This document shows, in pieces, positions 12,984-24,422 of a stretch of 64,000 nt of DNA. Both the position numbers and the translations under genes were made by a program. The notes below the pieces were generated by a model. The model had not been told where the DNA came from. It did no database searches and saw only the letters and a list, made by a program, of their open reading frames with translations. Numbering within the stretch: the stretch's first letter is position 1; each line of letters opens with the position of its first letter. The DNA is taken from the NCBI GenBank assembly GCA_019614645.1, contig JABWDB010000008.1, positions 2,852,001 to 2,916,000 on the forward strand, read 5' to 3'. This DNA comes from Stratiolaelaps scimitus. Its lineage: Eukaryota; Arthropoda; Arachnida; Mesostigmata; Laelapidae.

Positions 12984-14849
12984 CATATGCATATATTGAT
13001 AGAAACAAGTACGATATATTCTATATTTAAAGGCCGGTCGCAGCCATGATCAATAAATACCATCATAGCTATCGCTTGCTGGTACTACAATGTATTATTA
13101 TTATTATCGACGAGTTTCTGTCTGTTTTGTAGTAATTGCAATCTAAACGTCGCATTTCGTGTAGTACAAAACTTAGTAATTCGTACATCATTCCGCTATA
13201 ACGAACATCCCTTTGGGCAGGATTATCTTGAGGTGGCGTTGTCATCTTTAAGCGAATGCGCCCTGGATTTAAACCACTCGAGATTCACGGCCCTGCTGCC
13301 CCACAGAACGCTGATGATGACGATGATATCTAGTTCACCCGATTTAGGAGGGAGGGCCGGATGGCCAATGCTCAGCCCTTCATCTCGTTGTCTTCTGTTT
13401 TCATTTCGATGGCAAATGACCGCCCGCGTTGCATCTCACGAGAACATTTACGTTGTTATGATTATTGTTATGATTATTGTTACTATAATTATATATTGTT
13501 TTCATTTGTTCCGAAGTGCACACAATTGGCTTATGCTATCTATATATTTTAGAATATATATCGCGCATGGATGACGTTCATGCTTCGTAAGGTGGAGTAA
13601 AGTGGCTGAACGAGCGAGTATAGCTTCTTCCGTTCGACGGTAGCTGTTCATGGGCCGACTCCCGGCTTCTGCTTTAGGAACAAGAAGCGCCACCGCAGAC
13701 GAAGCGTTCTTCTGATGCTGTTGCTGCTGCGGCTACTGTTTCGGATTCACTTTATGGCGAATCTATGCTGGCCGGTCTCCCTCGGTTCTCCTCCGGGCGG
13801 GGAGGAGGCATTCATCGCATATCATTTGTTCCACCGGCTGTTTTTTTTTTGCTGTTTTCCATCGCGATTTCCCACGGAGCAGCAGCAGCGAATGCGGCGA
13901 CCCTGTTCCCGCCACGGGAATCCCAACCTCGGGCAGCCGACGTCGGCGTTCGTTGTCGTAGTTTGCGTGCCACAGTGCGCCATTGCGGTGTGCAGGCCAG
14001 CGTCTGTCCTTCGTATCTGCTATCCGGCAACAATACCGTTAGAGGGAGATGCTCTGCGAAGTCCGATCCTCGAGCGGATCCTGAACGGATCGCGCGTAGA
14101 AGCATGAAGTGACAGAAACACTACGGTATGGATGAACGGCACATTCAATTAGGAAGAGTTAAGAAATGTATACGAATAATAGTCATAATGTTAGTAGTGG
14201 CCGAAGTGTATCCACCAGAAATCTGAGTCATATGGCTGAGTCTCGTGTGATCTTGCTTGCTAAACCATAATCTAATAAATACTACCATAGCAGCGCAGTG
14301 TCTGTGCGAACACCGTGGACCGAAGAAGAACAGCTCGTTGTGATTCTATGCATCTCGAATAACGACACCGATTACTCTTTGCTTTGTTCGAATTTCAGTG
14401 CAGGTGAGAAATGAGAGAAACCAGCGACTATTATACCTACAAACATATTTATGTTCCTCTCTTTCGATGTTGTCTATATCATTGGCGATGTATACACTAG
14501 TATATTTGTCAACTGGACATTTATCAAAAAGGGGTAGGATTTCTAAGCGGATAAAAAGTATGTGCACGAAAAACGAAATATTGTGAAACCCTTCGATGTT
14601 TCTGTCTGTAATCATTGTGAGGGTTTGTTCTGGTGCCAACTTCGACTGCCACTAAATTATGTTGTTAGTAAACAATAGACGATGATGTTGAAAAGCAGCT
14701 ATGATTTGACTTCGCGACAGTTCTTATCTGATCAGATTGAAGTAGAATCTGGAAACTATGAAATCAGTCCGATCATGGGCGAACTATGAATCTCGGCGCA
14801 TAGTAAATTTCAAACCGACTTCTTGCCCTTTCAACCCCATATCGGGGTT

Positions 14850-15140
14850 GCATATAAATGGCGTAAATGAATTCAAATTCAGTATTAAAAAAAACCGGAC
14901 AAACGCGTCCAATGCGGGCAGGGGTTCATAATAAATTTCAGTTCTCCGTAATACCTGAGATACGCACCAGATTGATGCTTATTTATGGCCCTTTTGTTCG
15001 TCAGATTCGGGGGAGGGCAATAATAGCTGATAATGGATTACCATCAAACACCACCATCTGCGAATCAATTAGAATTGCTTGCATTTGGTCGACCGGTGCT
15101 ACGTGAGTCAATCCAAACGGCCAAATTGTCCCAGCTCGTT
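14850..15140 (+). mobile_element. Degenerate retroelement integrase-core fragment
   Basis: In one plus-strand frame the translation contains GPFVRQIRGRAIIADNG (DNG at about 15029-15037). About thirty codons later in the same frame, after one TGA stop at 15104-15106, it contains NGQIVPA (15116-15136). Retroviral and Ty3/gypsy-type integrases carry a hydrophobic strand ending in (S/T/A)DNG and then, some 30-35 residues later, P-x-x-NG-x-x-E-R. Here the glutamate and arginine of the second element are changed and a stop intervenes, so the copy is dead. The first catalytic Asp and the zinc-binding HHCC region are not visible upstream. The ATG at 14867 has no special support. The orientation is opposite to the relics at 7.4 and 22 kb, so this is a separate insertion. 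Chance similarity cannot be excluded without a database search. Confidence 0.4.
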
Positions 15141-17027
15141 GTTGCTGTTGTGTGATCGCCCGCCAGCGATAGCACTGATTGATGGAGGGCTATTACACGC
15201 CATTCTCAAAGAGCAAAGATCGACTGCATTTAAGGACGTTTACGGAAAGGTGATTGTCTGCGCACAGTCTCGGCCTCGCAATCCCATCGATCAGGCAAGA
15301 TAGAAAATATCGGCACACAGGAAACGCTCACAGACGTGAACGAGGCGAAATTAACTTGTGCGACAACACTTGCCCATGAATTTGTGTCCAATAGACAATA
15401 ACAAGAACAACAATAAAATGAGAAGGAACATTAATTCGCTTGTATTCCTTTACCCGGTGTATGTGTGCCTTCTGTGTACGTTATGATGATGCTGATGATG
15501 ACGGCCTTTTTTGCTTCGCTGACAATTGACCACGATAAAATCACCCGAAACGCCTGCTACGAACGAGCGTGAATTGTATTTGATCCGGTGGCATAGTGAT
15601 CTCTCGAAAACAGAGCCCTCCACGCCAATCAGAACGACTCGCGCGAATTTAAATTGTCACTTCGGACGATCAACAAGAGCCGGCAGCATTGCTGACGTCG
15701 ACCGATATTGACCGGAATTATGATACTAAATTCGAACAAAGCGCTAGATCATTTTAGATAATATATCAGCTACAGGTACTATCCATGATCACACCGGACG
15801 TAAGTCAGCCCCATGGTTGCTTCGGGACGGCAGCGGCGGCAGCAGTAGCATTTCATGATGTTAAGTTAGCGAGACAATAGCACTAGAATCTAAACAAGAT
15901 AGAAATACTATTATATTAACCTATCTATTAAGATTATAAATATATTTGCTATATTATTATTATTATTATTCATATCATTATCGCTGCTAGTGGCGATGGC
16001 TAAGGTAGCGTTGTTGTCTCGTATCCTGTAGCAGCTTTATGAGCGGCGGCCACCCTGTCGACTGCGACAATCGCGACGCCACCGGCAGCTGTAGTGGTGG
16101 TGGTGAAGGATTTGTTGGCAATTTATTGCACGTGCGATTTGACCATAGCAAACAATGAAAAATTCTAGCTCAGTTCGTTTGCGACCGAAACACCAGACGA
16201 ATTAATCACCGCCGATAAAATTAACAACGACGACGACAACAACAACTGTGATGGTAGTGGCGTGTCCCTTGGGGCTGAATCAGACGCCAGACCGTTTGCT
16301 TGATTCTGCCTTCAGCCATGAACTGGATTACGGCCGAAATCTCCCCGATACGTACAGCACTGATATATAGCATGCTCCTTTTTTGTTGGCTAGCTCTAAA
16401 CTTGAAGCAGGCGGCGGCGGCGGCGGCTCTAGCTAACGGGAAGAACAGACAGTATTAAGCAGGCAGTTCTAATTCAACGAACAGATTCGCAGATTTGTCA
16501 AATAGCTGTTTTTCGTTTGTAAGTGATTGAGTGCTTTTGAATACCGATACTGGCCCGTAGACGCGCGCGCGCGCGCGTTCTTACCGGATCCTGCTGCACC
16601 AACGTGTTGCGGCAAATGTGACATAGAGCTCAAAGCAGCGGACTGAAATTCGTTTCTACAAATTCCCTGTTCGATACAGTTTCGAAGAGGAAAGCCACGC
16701 GGAGTTTGTCCCGTGGCGTTTCTTTGAGGGACGATCGACACGTGCCGGTGGACGCTCTATATATTTTGACTTGCTCTTGACTTATCGATTTTTTTTTCGC
16801 GTCTATCTCCCCCTAAATTTTTATCATATTTTCGCTCGTTCCGATAATTTCGTGTCGTCAGATTTCGATCGCTGTTTTGGCTGAGCTTTCTTGTCGATAT
16901 TCGACGAGTTGGAGAACAAAAATGGTTAATCCAGCTTGCGATCTTGTCTCTCTCTCTCTCTCTCGCTATCGCTGATTGTTTGGGGGGTGTGGATAGAGAC
17001 GTCTACTATTTGTGAACTCTCGATAAA
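15141..17027. other. Non-coding stretch
   Basis: No gene is recognised. It contains ATT at 15952-15970, CGG at 16409-16427, an alternating CG tract at 16561-16578 and a CT tract at 16946-16964 just upstream of the small ORF at 17028. Confidence 0.5.
16561..16578. repeat. (CG)n microsatellite
   Basis: ACGCGCGCGCGCGCGCGT is alternating purine-pyrimidine of the type that can adopt Z-DNA. Such CG runs are unusual beside so many TA tracts and argue against strong CpG depletion in this genome. Confidence 0.9.
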
Positions 17028-17360
17028 ATGGTGGTCATAACAACTGCGGAAGATGTTTGTCCCATACATGGTGGCTTAAACAGATATTTGGCTAAACAAA
17101 GCATGAAATATAGATCGCTGGACCCTTCGTACAGACAAATACAACGGTACGTGATTTTCATTATGATGAAAATCAACCGGGACTTCAGTATCTTTATTGT
17201 GTTTATGGTATTATGTCTACTGGCATATGCAGCAGGCTTCGATCAATGTACCTATGTATTAGTTAGAAAAAACCAACCAGTATATGAGGCAAGCCCAATT
17301 GGACATATACTAATAATCAAACAATATGATAAATTACTGAGAATTGTAGATAATGAATAA
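17028..17360 (+). CDS. Hypothetical small protein with a hydrophobic segment
   Basis: An open frame of 110 codons from ATG to TAA with an AAAATGG start context, which fits strong eukaryotic initiation. The first part (residues 1-45) is polar. Two methionines at 46-47 are followed by KINRD and a hydrophobic run at about 54-69 ending LLAYAA. If translation began at Met46 or Met47 this would look like a signal peptide with a ~41-residue product. That product (residues 70-110) has one cysteine and alternates hydrophobic residues as a beta-rich domain would; a loose SH3-like impression is not evidence. Third codon positions are richer in A and T than in surrounding open frames. GTACGT at 17147-17152 inside the frame could be a splice donor, so residues 1-40 might instead be the end of an exon. 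I do not recognise the family. No polyadenylation signal is obvious just downstream. Confidence 0.35.
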   Translation: MVVITTAEDVCPIHGGLNRYLAKQSMKYRSLDPSYRQIQRYVIFIMMKINRDFSIFIVFMVLCLLAYAAGFDQCTYVLVRKNQPVYEASPIGHILIIKQYDKLLRIVDNE

Positions 17361-17565
17361 TAAGTTCGTTCGTTCTCTCACTTCGACAAAGAGAGAGAGA
17401 GAGACATGCTACGCTCTTGTCCGGTGTATCATACATAGCGTCGAATAACTCATCCAGCGTCTAACTATTACTCATTATTTTAGATTCGCTGATGACAGGC
17501 GCCCACATGATGCAGCGCCTTTGAATGACCTGAATGTGTCTCATTGCTTACGTGTTCTTCGTAAA

Positions 17566-17570
17566 CATAT

Positions 17571-17603
<33 letters not shown>
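17566..17603. repeat. (TA)n microsatellite, interrupted
   Basis: Alternating AT with one internal AAA interruption. Confidence 0.95.
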
Positions 17604-19515
17604 CATGAGCTGGACGCTTGTGGCGTCGATATACGAAACGAAAGTGCAAAACGCTCCGGCTACTTTTGCTCATATGTTCATTCACTCGTAGACGTGTCTG
17701 CCTGGTGTGCACGCACAGTATGAACAGTTACTACCCGAGGTCCGCGATCCAATAGATCTATGGGCGTGCGTGACGCAATTATTGTGGATTCGACGCATTA
17801 CCCCGTTCAGCGATATCTTCTATTTGTTGTAACCGCACAATCGTTTCTAGTCGAATGCTGACCACTGCGTTTGCGTGGCTGACCGCCCTGAAATGTAATG
17901 CTTGAATGGTGAAATGTTCAATTGGCTGTCGCCGATTGCTGCAGAAGGAAGCTGATGGGCGACCATCGCTTTTCTCTTCACGAGTGTCTTCCTCTCTCTC
18001 TCTCTCAGTCTCCACTGACTCTCGGTGCTAACTGTATCGGTTCGACTATTGTACAAGTTGTTCCAGTTGTCGAAGTGATAGTCAATACATATATAATGCA
18101 TAGACGCAGATTCACACACACACAGTCACACATAACTAATAGTCGCTCAGTGTCTAGCCGAGCCAAGCGAGAGATTCAGCACTGGACGACTGGCATGTGC
18201 AAAACAGAAGCGTTGTTGCGCCAAGTGAAATTTGCATTTGACCGACTGCTGACTGGCTGGCTGACTGGCCGTTGGTTATCTCTGCCCCTTACCCCATAAA
18301 CCCCAACCCCCCCGCTGCTCGCCCCGGTCTCTTCTGTCGGTCTGGGAAAAGGACTCCGACTCGGCTATTTTCACAACTTGACTCGATACGACTTATTCTC
18401 TATCTTCTCCTGCGCACTATTAAGAGGCAGTGGTCCCGCCACAGCTCAACGCTAACTGCCGTGGTACACATGCCGCTGCAACAGCAGCAGCAGCAGCACC
18501 GCCACCACCATCATCAGCATTTGCCTACATAGCGATAACGACGGCGACGCCGGGACTGCGACAGCTGAGACCGGCAACGCCACAGCTGTTAATCGTTAAC
18601 ATAAATAAGCTCGCGCTGGAATAATTTCCCCAGCGGTCATTCTCGTTCACCTCGTGTTCATTCCGATGCTCCGGCCTGGCCTCCACCAAGTGTATACTGC
18701 CGATTGCCTCTGGAGCCCCTCGGGGCAGCGCACATCCTTTGTTGAGTTCCTCTCCTTCGTTAGTTAGCGGCTGGAGCTTTTTTTTTCAACATGGTCTAAC
18801 CACGCTAGGCGCCCGATGCCGATGGACAAGTGAAGATGTCGCTGACGCCAGTAGATGTTTTCCCCATGTCATATGCGACCACCTGTCCTAGCTCTTGCTA
18901 AGGGTGAGCGAAGGACAGGAAGGACATAAGGGTAAATTAGTTTGTTAACCAACAAAGAGTCAACTCTGCGCGGCGCCATCCGACCGACGATCGTCGTCGT
19001 CACCATGCTGTAACAATAAACAAGCACAAGCAAACGAACACACTCGCACTGAATGTGTACGTACAACAACAGTATCGCTGTGGCGGCGAAAGTGAAAACA
19101 GCGGCGGGACAACGCTGGCGAATGCCATAGACATGTGCGCAAGTGAGTTAACTGTGGAGGTGGAGGGCAGGTCGGCAAAAGGGATCTTCTTGTCGAGGTT
19201 TGTTGTTGCTGCTGCCGCCGCCGCCGCCGATTCTGCTATGGTGAGGGCTGTTTGCTTTATGATTATGCTCGTGGCGGAATCCTGCCATTGACAAAATTAG
19301 CATTGACCTAATAACTGTGTGGGTAATGAAGTCACGGTACTAATCCGGGGCTCCTTCGTGAGAACGTGTTTTATACAGTGAGCGCATGACAATTAGCTAG
19401 TGCTAAATATTGTCGGAAGTTCTGCTCATCGGCCAGCTGTACCTAGAAAGAAACAGCCTCTAATATATGGGAAATATCATGACTGCTACAACAACTATAG
19501 CTATAATAAATTTTC

Positions 19516-19550
19516 CGGGCTGACCCACAGCCAACATTTAACGTCCACGG
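19516..19550 (-). repeat. Dispersed 35-bp motif, copy 2
   Basis: Contains GGGCTGACCCACAGCC followed by TTTAACGTCCACGG. It matches 7446-7480 at about 28 of 35 bases and 48285-48319 at about 26 of 35 (counted by eye). Read on the minus strand, all copies give GGACGTTA followed by (T)GGC and GGTC. No pol-like frame is seen next to this copy, so it may be a solo LTR remnant. Confidence 0.5.
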
Positions 19551-21789
19551 TACAACTGCTTTCGGCATCGTTTCATAAAACTACAACTACTAATACTACT
19601 ACTATGAAATTGATCCTTCTCTGACATTGACAAAACGTTCAAATTTGTACCGCGAACACGGGTAACTCGTGGGTTTAAGCGATATCTGATCGGAGACTTA
19701 TAGAACGTAGGCCATGTTTTACCATTAATACGATGAAGTCAAAAATATTCGAAGTGTTATCTGCAAATCAACATTAGGACTTCACAACATCGATCGTCAC
19801 TCCGCTATACATGACGATATTGTAGCTTTTGATGGAATGACTACGGTCAACCACGCTGTTATAATGACACACGCATTGCGTTAACCACTGTTAATAAAAA
19901 CTACCGCTGATCAATATATGTATGACCTATATCTGCGCAAAGTTCGGATGTCAAATTCAACCCATAAGGCTAATTAGTGGTGGGCAGAATTAAGTATTCG
20001 ATAAATCGTACGTAGTTCCTTCGATCAAATGCATTTCTCTTATTATTGTGTCATTGATAGGCGTCAGTTGAATCGCACCTTCGTGATTCTATTCGTCATT
20101 TTCACACCACGAAACCCCAATGTGAACTGCCCGCTGTTGTGAGAAATCTCGAACAAACGGAGATATTAACAGCCCCGGCCGCATCTCACCTTATATCGGG
20201 GTGGTGATATTGGCGAATAATGGCGGATTGTCTGCTGATTGTGTTGAATGAGTTGGTGCTGCGCCCGCGTCGTTTATTAGCAGCACAGAGCTGCTTCTGT
20301 GAGTAGCCTATTTTTACTACCTTTACGTTAGCCTTACAGAAAGGTATGTGCCTTCTTCGAGGGCCTGCGCGCGAGTGCCTCAATGATCAGAACTCCTCGG
20401 CTGGCTAGTCGATGTTTGTTTGTGTGGGCGCATAAAATGTGCCCGTGGCTGTTTTTGTGTTTATGTATGTTTCTCTGTGAGTAGACCATTGCTCTGTATA
20501 ATGAGCACTTGCGCGATTTGTGGCGGCGGCCGCAGGCAGCTTTTGTGTTGATGAAGTTTCGCCAGTGTCAATGTCATCGGTCGTCACCAAGTTATGTAAA
20601 CGAAATCATTCGTCAGTCACCCTCTATGCCATAGCATAAGCAGAGTCCAAGGCCTAAAATCGCGTAGAGACACACACATGGACACACATAAGCATACATA
20701 TAAGGCAGTCGGCAACGGGTATTACAACGCTCACCCCCAGAGAAATCGTAGCAGGGCCTAGCAGCGATAGGAGCCGATAGCCTATTATTATAATAACAGC
20801 CGCCACTGCAAAACCGATCCGCCATTGTTGTCAATCCAGCTAGCCGTTGCCTCTGAATGGCCGGAGTTGTCGTTCGCCACTGATCACATGATTCGCACCA
20901 AACACTTCAACCTACTTCGGTGCAACCCCCCCCCCCCGCCTGCGCGGCCCTACTCAAACCAACTGTTCCAGTGCGGCCATAACTCGTTACACAATAAACG
21001 AACGCGGTTAACGAAGTCAATACGCCTGTCACAGCGATAAACCACAAGGGGACAAGCTAACTGACTAAAGGTGGCCACGCAGCAGAAAAAAAAAACAATT
21101 CGACAGAAGATGTAACAAAACAGACGTTCGACAGGCGAACGATCAGACGACGCCTTTGACATCGTTGATTCTCAAAAGATGCTGTCGTTGTCGTGAGCGA
21201 TCCGCAGGTGCTGATATTCTGCACGTTTCCTATAGCCCCCATCGGTGGCATGAGTGGCTCCAGAAGTGCCAAGATGTGCCCATCATTGTTAGTAATAATA
21301 ATATTGCTCTGTTGATGTCTTCTCCTTTTTGGTGTAAATACGAAATACGAACTGCAAACTCAAGGAGGCTGTCATTATTCCGAAGGTATCATTATTCTAT
21401 GTAGACTGTATGAAAATACCATGTTGTGCTTGTGCCATGCAAAATTTTGTGAACTTTTCAAAGGAACGTTTCAAGGTCGATGTTTCTCGTTGATTTTAGC
21501 TGTCGATAGAGGCGACGAAATTAACCACTTCGTTGAAACAAAGAGGGATCCAAGCAATTATCGTGGCGTATGACGTACGGTAGAAGGCGCTTATCGAGCA
21601 GGCACCTAATGTACTTGTCGATGTGAGGTCCAGATTTGGACGAGACTGGAATAAAATTTGAGACGAGTCGATGCTTTTCACGCCATCATTGGGAATGGCG
21701 GGTAATTGAATAGTGAACATTGTTGCAAAAACGGGTAAGTTTTCGTTTCGTACAACATATAATCATAATATTCACTGAGTTGCGCTTGT

Positions 21790-22340
21790 CACCGTCTCTC
21801 GGCGAAAGCGACTAAATGCGAGCGGCTGCAGATTTAATAGAATATCCGCTTTAGGCGAAGGGATGCCTGCCTTCGCCGTTGACCATGAAGCGTTTTCAGC
21901 TCACCCAATGGGAGCTACTATAGTTTTACCATCTACCAGGGTTTTGATGGCTTCCAGGCTATTCTCGACACTCGGCAACAGATCAATAGTTGACCACGCA
22001 TTTTGGTTACGCCGAGTTGCTGGCGTTGACGAATGAACCCTTTGAACGTACACAGCGTTCCCGTATTCAATGAACTATTATTCCTTTATCAAGTTATTCG
22101 GTTCCTGTCCATCGCGTGGGGGAACACGAAGTCATGTACAACGCTTTACGACGCTTGCATCATATTCAATCACGCCTCCACACTCGGCGCCCTATAAAAA
22201 GGACTCGAAGTACGTGATACTATACCGGTCACGATGTTAAGTAGAACATGTCTGAGTGAATCGGCAGCCACCGTTAGATAACGTAGAATCAACGGGTGGA
22301 TCAAGATCGCAGTGGGTCATGATATACACGCCGTCGCTAT
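21790..22340 (-). mobile_element. Degenerate Ty3/gypsy-like RT/RNase H fragment
   Basis: Reading the minus strand from 22340 downwards, several short matches occur in the order expected of gypsy-type pol, but in shifting frames. First comes SLRHVLLN (about 22240-22265), like the HL-HV--V segment after the RT active site. Then comes W---(x)SLEAIKTLV (about 21940-22000), like the W----AF-AIK--L segment that starts RNase H. Next is a shifted stretch equivalent to ELTLMV (about 21880-21905), where TDAS should follow. Last is LQPLAF (21814-21831), like the QPLAFFS segment. Stops and frameshifts break every frame and the YxDD and DAS motifs themselves are not intact. The order and spacing are what persuade me, since each match alone is weak. 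Confidence 0.4.
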
Positions 22341-22963
22341 GATCTAGTGCTTTGGATCTACAAGTGCAACGGCCGCAGAACGGTGTCCAATGTCCGCTAA
22401 TCCATCAAAGGCCTGATCGCCGCCTAATCTACGACCGGGTACTTCAGCTGCCAATAAACACAACAAAACTGATGGTACCGCACCATCCACTTACAATAGA
22501 CAGTTGAACCTAGTTGTTGCTGCCGGTTTCTTCAGATATTCGCTGGTTTGTTTCATTGTAAATTGTGCTTTGATCCGTTTAGAATAGATGTCATATGCTC
22601 GATGTGCAAACGCTATATATCTTCATAAGAAGACCCATCGTTACTTCCCTAGACTGGATAGATGCGGCTTTCCTTCAGTAATTACGCTTCATATACCCCT
22701 ATGCTATTTAATCGAGACACTCGGGGTTCTAGTGTGTTTTTTTCACTATTAGCACACGGACAGTTGAATATTCGCTATTTGTCGTCTACGTGCTTGACGT
22801 GTTTTACACCGGCCATAGTGTGAAACAATACGGCCCCAGACTAATTCCTAGGTACAATATATTATACTAATGCATTCTGGCCTCACCCGAGGATACGTCG
22901 ACGACACGCGATCGATAGCGTGCACACAACATTTCCCTGGTGGGCCGCTTTCTCTTCTCGCTA

Positions 22964-22994
22964 TCTCTGATCCTGTCCAGGATCATATCAGAGA
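22964..22994. repeat. Bulged hairpin
   Basis: TCTCTGA-TCCTG pairs with CAGGA-(TCATA)-TCAGAGA around a 2-base turn, giving 12 pairs with one 5-base bulge. Alternatively GATCCTG/CAGGATC forms a shorter 7-bp stem. Confidence 0.6.
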
Positions 22995-23589
22995 GTTTGA
23001 CGACGTTCGTTTTAATCGAAGTTTATCACTTCTACGGCAATCGACAAATGGCCACGCCACCGCGACCTCCTTCAATGAGTTAGCTGTTGGTAGCGTCCAG
23101 CCACGAGTTTTTTTTTTGTTTATTCCATACTGAGACGTTTAGCGGTGGTGACAGTGCGGCGATGATGATGGTACCGATATGAACATTCACGTGTATGAAT
23201 ATATATATATATATTAGATTTTTTTAAAGACCAAAAACAACATAAAGAACATAAAATCATAACAAAACATACATTAATATGAGCGAAAATCACAAAACAG
23301 CAAAAACACACGAATAAATCGAACGCTTGTAACCGTCTAGAAACATTGATGAATATCAAAATCAATAAATCGCACTCAGACTTGAGGTGAGCTGAACGAA
23401 ATACGCCGTTCATATTCTAAGAGCTCAACACATCTAAATATTCCTCCATGTCGTATTTGCGTTGCAGGTAATCTCATTTCGATGACAACTTCAGCCGTAC
23501 ATAGGCACAACCTCGGGATAGAGTCAACGTGACAGTTGTGCTTCTATCATGAGGACCACATTTCCCAGTAAATTGTAGTGAGTATTTAA

Positions 23590-23592
<3 letters not shown>

Positions 23593-23661
<69 letters not shown>
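23593..23661. repeat. (TA)n microsatellite, about 69 bp
   Basis: The longest uninterrupted dinucleotide run in the window. Any open frame through it gives only Tyr-Ile repeats. Confidence 0.97.
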
Positions 23662-23663
<2 letters not shown>

Positions 23664-23756
23664 GTACATACAAATACATACGCACACCCACAACACAGCA
23701 TACTCAAAATGAGTAAATAAATAGAGAAAGCATAGTACATACAGGAACGTCAGGAG

Positions 23757-23811
23757 TGCAATGATCCGAGCGTTAAGGCCTTGAAATCAAGGCTTTTCGA
23801 TACTCATTGCA
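23757..23811 (+). pseudogene. Truncated tRNA-Ser(UGA)-like relic
   Basis: TGCAATGA (23757-23764) and TCATTGCA (23804-23811) are perfectly complementary and could form an acceptor stem. Between them, in order, come TCCGAGCGTTAAGGC, close to the A-box/D-arm of eukaryotic tRNA-Ser (CCGAGYGGTTAAGGC); CTTGAAATC, identical to the anticodon loop region of tRNA-Ser(UGA); and TTTTCGATACT, like a weakened B box/T loop. The whole is 55 nt against roughly 82 for a normal tRNA-Ser, with one D-loop G, part of the anticodon stem, the variable arm and most of the T stem missing. It is therefore not a standard functional tRNA. It could be a deleted pseudogene or the head of a tRNA-derived SINE. No poly-T terminator follows immediately. 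The paired ends could be coincidental. Confidence 0.4.
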
Positions 23812-24371
23812 TTTGTGACTGTCACTTTTGTAGCTGGAGTTCGCAATTAATAGAGATAATGACAAAATCACATTTCATTATCCCGCCTGTCTGCCGTTTG
23901 GCCTACTAACGTGATCACGCTGCTGCTCCGTATGTGCGCGTGTCTACCACGATCGAAAATCGCGTTGTCCAAAATCGAGATATAGAGTTATAGCAACGTT
24001 ACGCACAGCCAGTGCATACATATGTTCGTAGACGGTGACAAAAGCATCGCAACTCAAACGGGTTGCACGATCACATTATCTGATTTGCGATAACGTGTGT
24101 ACGACGTCGCACGTTGACACATACGGTAAATGCAATTCGTATTGGATACAGAACACGGTTGATTCGGAGTCTCGATATAAACACGCAAATCTATCGACGA
24201 CTTGCTCGTGATAGATAATAATCTTGAGTTTAGCAATTGATTATTCAGCTATATTTTGTTGTAGCGCTGGGGTGCCCTTAACGCAATCGTTGACCAGCGC
24301 CACCAGAGGAAGACCGTGTCCGTTTGGGAACGTGTCCGTTTGCTGCGCATGCTGCAATCATTATTATCATG

Positions 24372-24422
24372 ATAATTATTTTTACACTGTATGCCATAGC
24401 CAGCCAGTGTAAAAATAATTAT
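24372..24422. repeat. Perfect hairpin, 18-bp stem
   Basis: 24372-24389 (ATAATTATTTTTACACTG) is exactly complementary to 24405-24422, with a 15-base loop (TATGCCATAGCCAGC). Pairing ends at both sides of the stem. The sequence outside is AT-rich without further symmetry. It could be a small foldback element or a structured RNA; no gene is adjacent. Confidence 0.85.

Larger units (their letters stand above)
7783..14849. other. Non-coding stretch with simple repeats and foldbacks
   Basis: No gene is recognised. Simple repeats: TA followed by GA at 8041-8069, CAG-rich at 8411-8455, GA at 8830-8848, a G run at 9411-9421, a 17-bp unit twice at 9820-9853, CCG at 10325-10344, CAG/CAA then CCA at 11090-11153, (TA)n at 12934-12983, ATT around 13086-13107, and a 12-bp unit GTTATGATTATT repeated at 13453-13482. 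The largest foldback of the window is at 10722-10778. A 7-bp stem (CAACCCC/GGGGTTG) with a 5-base loop is at 14832-14850. Several open frames of 100-160 codons occur here. They overlap in opposite strands or are low complexity, and none looks like a known domain. Confidence 0.55.
17361..21780. other. Non-coding stretch with one LTR-like motif
   Basis: No gene is recognised. It has (TA)n at 17566-17603, CAG followed by CCA/CAT at 18481-18515, a C run at 20926-20938, and the second copy of the 35-bp dispersed motif at 19516-19550. A 75-codon minus-strand frame at 21496-21720 lies directly downstream of the RT/RNase H-like relic, but I see no pol motif in it. Confidence 0.5.
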
